Source: Lentisphaeria bacterium (GTDB lineage: Bacteria > Verrucomicrobiota > Lentisphaeria > Oligosphaerales > Oligosphaeraceae). From it: DNA of 6,476 bases. Position 1 is the first letter of the stretch; every line of letters starts with the position of its first letter. The notes below the pieces were generated by a model. The model was not told the DNA's origin and ran no database searches. It saw only the letters and a program-made list of their open reading frames with translations. The position numbers were made by a program, and so were the translations under genes. Positions 6,190 to 6,476 of this stretch are shown piece by piece. The stretch lies in NCBI GenBank assembly GCA_028699735.1, contig JAQVUB010000154.1, forward strand, positions 1-6,476, read 5' to 3'.

Positions 6190-6476
6190 TCAGTCCACCG
6201 CATGTTTATTTTTTATTTTGAAGGTATAGACGCCGATAGGCACTGGTAGGGCGAATTGGCCTGGTGCAAGTTGCACGATACTGTCAGCATATGGAAGCCA
6301 GATGAAAGGCGTCGCATCCGGATTTTTGAGATTAACAAACAACTGGCTCTTCGGACTGATCAGCAGCTCATCTTCTGTCAACAAACAAGGAATCAGCCTT
6401 TTGTCATTCATGACCAGGGTGTAGCGTGACCAATCCCGAACAGCCCTTCCAGGTTGTGGACTGGATATCTTCAGGA
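6190..6476 (-). CDS. Unrecognised protein, C-terminal 95 residues (5' end outside window)
   Basis: The reading frame stays open from the right window edge to a TGA at 6190-6192. The Met codon at 6409-6411 is probably internal, because the frame continues upstream without a stop and reads plausibly (PGRAVRDWSRYTLVMND). The visible end has no long hydrophobic segment and no PEP-CTERM-like tail. It alternates hydrophobic and polar residues with turns (QLAPGQFALPVPIGVYTFKI, about the last 30 residues), suggesting a small beta-sandwich-type terminal domain; this is inference. I do not recognise the family. It converges on the EpsI-like gene and shares the repeat C terminator region with it. Confidence 0.6.
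   Translation of the reverse strand, partial: LKISSPQPGRAVRDWSRYTLVMNDKRLIPCLLTEDELLISPKSQLFVNLKNPDATPFIWLPYADSIVQLAPGQFALPVPIGVYTFKIKNKHAVD

Overview
The window is bacterial chromosomal DNA with four consecutive plus-strand genes and the 3' part of a convergent minus-strand gene at the right edge. No rRNA, tRNA, CRISPR array or transposase is visible. The leucyl-tRNA synthetase is of ordinary bacterial type. An exosortase of the PEP-CTERM protein-sorting type implies a Gram-negative organism with an outer membrane and exopolysaccharide or biofilm matrix. Moderate GC, a general resemblance to Lentisphaerota/Verrucomicrobiota-type genomes, and short CACGAAAA-type interspersed repeats lead me to guess the PVC group. 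That is an impression from the sequence, not a computed placement.

Layout. Bases 1-1503 are the C-terminal 500 residues of leuS, from the end of the editing domain to the natural C-terminus. Bases 1583-3850 encode a 755-residue TPR-rich protein with one N-terminal membrane anchor. Bases 4014-4919 encode a 301-residue polytopic exosortase with candidate catalytic Cys196, Arg241 and His262. Bases 4937-6052 encode a 371-residue protein that joins about seven membrane segments to a C-terminal EpsI-like (DUF3485-type) domain. It starts 17 bases after the exosortase stop, so the two are probably translated from one message. Bases 6190-6476 (minus strand) hold the last 95 codons of an unrecognised gene that runs off the window.

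The three non-coding gaps that follow leuS, the TPR gene and the EpsI-like gene are almost filled by copies of one hairpin-forming repeat. Its termini are AACAACGAA and TTCGTTGTT, and it is built inward from roughly 10-bp CACGAAAA-type units. The first two copies begin at or inside the stop codon of the gene before them. The third is a nearly perfect 49-bp inverted repeat with a nested terminator-like hairpin, lying between convergent genes. No copy separates the exosortase from its EpsI-like partner.

Working together. The exosortase and the EpsI-like protein form a membrane module expected to recognise, cleave and possibly transfer proteins carrying a C-terminal sorting tag. The substrates are not in this window. 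The TPR protein may belong to the same envelope system, as TPR proteins often do in exosortase loci, but this rests on adjacency alone. The most unusual points are the EpsI-like protein, whose membrane half resembles the non-catalytic half of its exosortase neighbour, and the repeat family occupying the gene borders.
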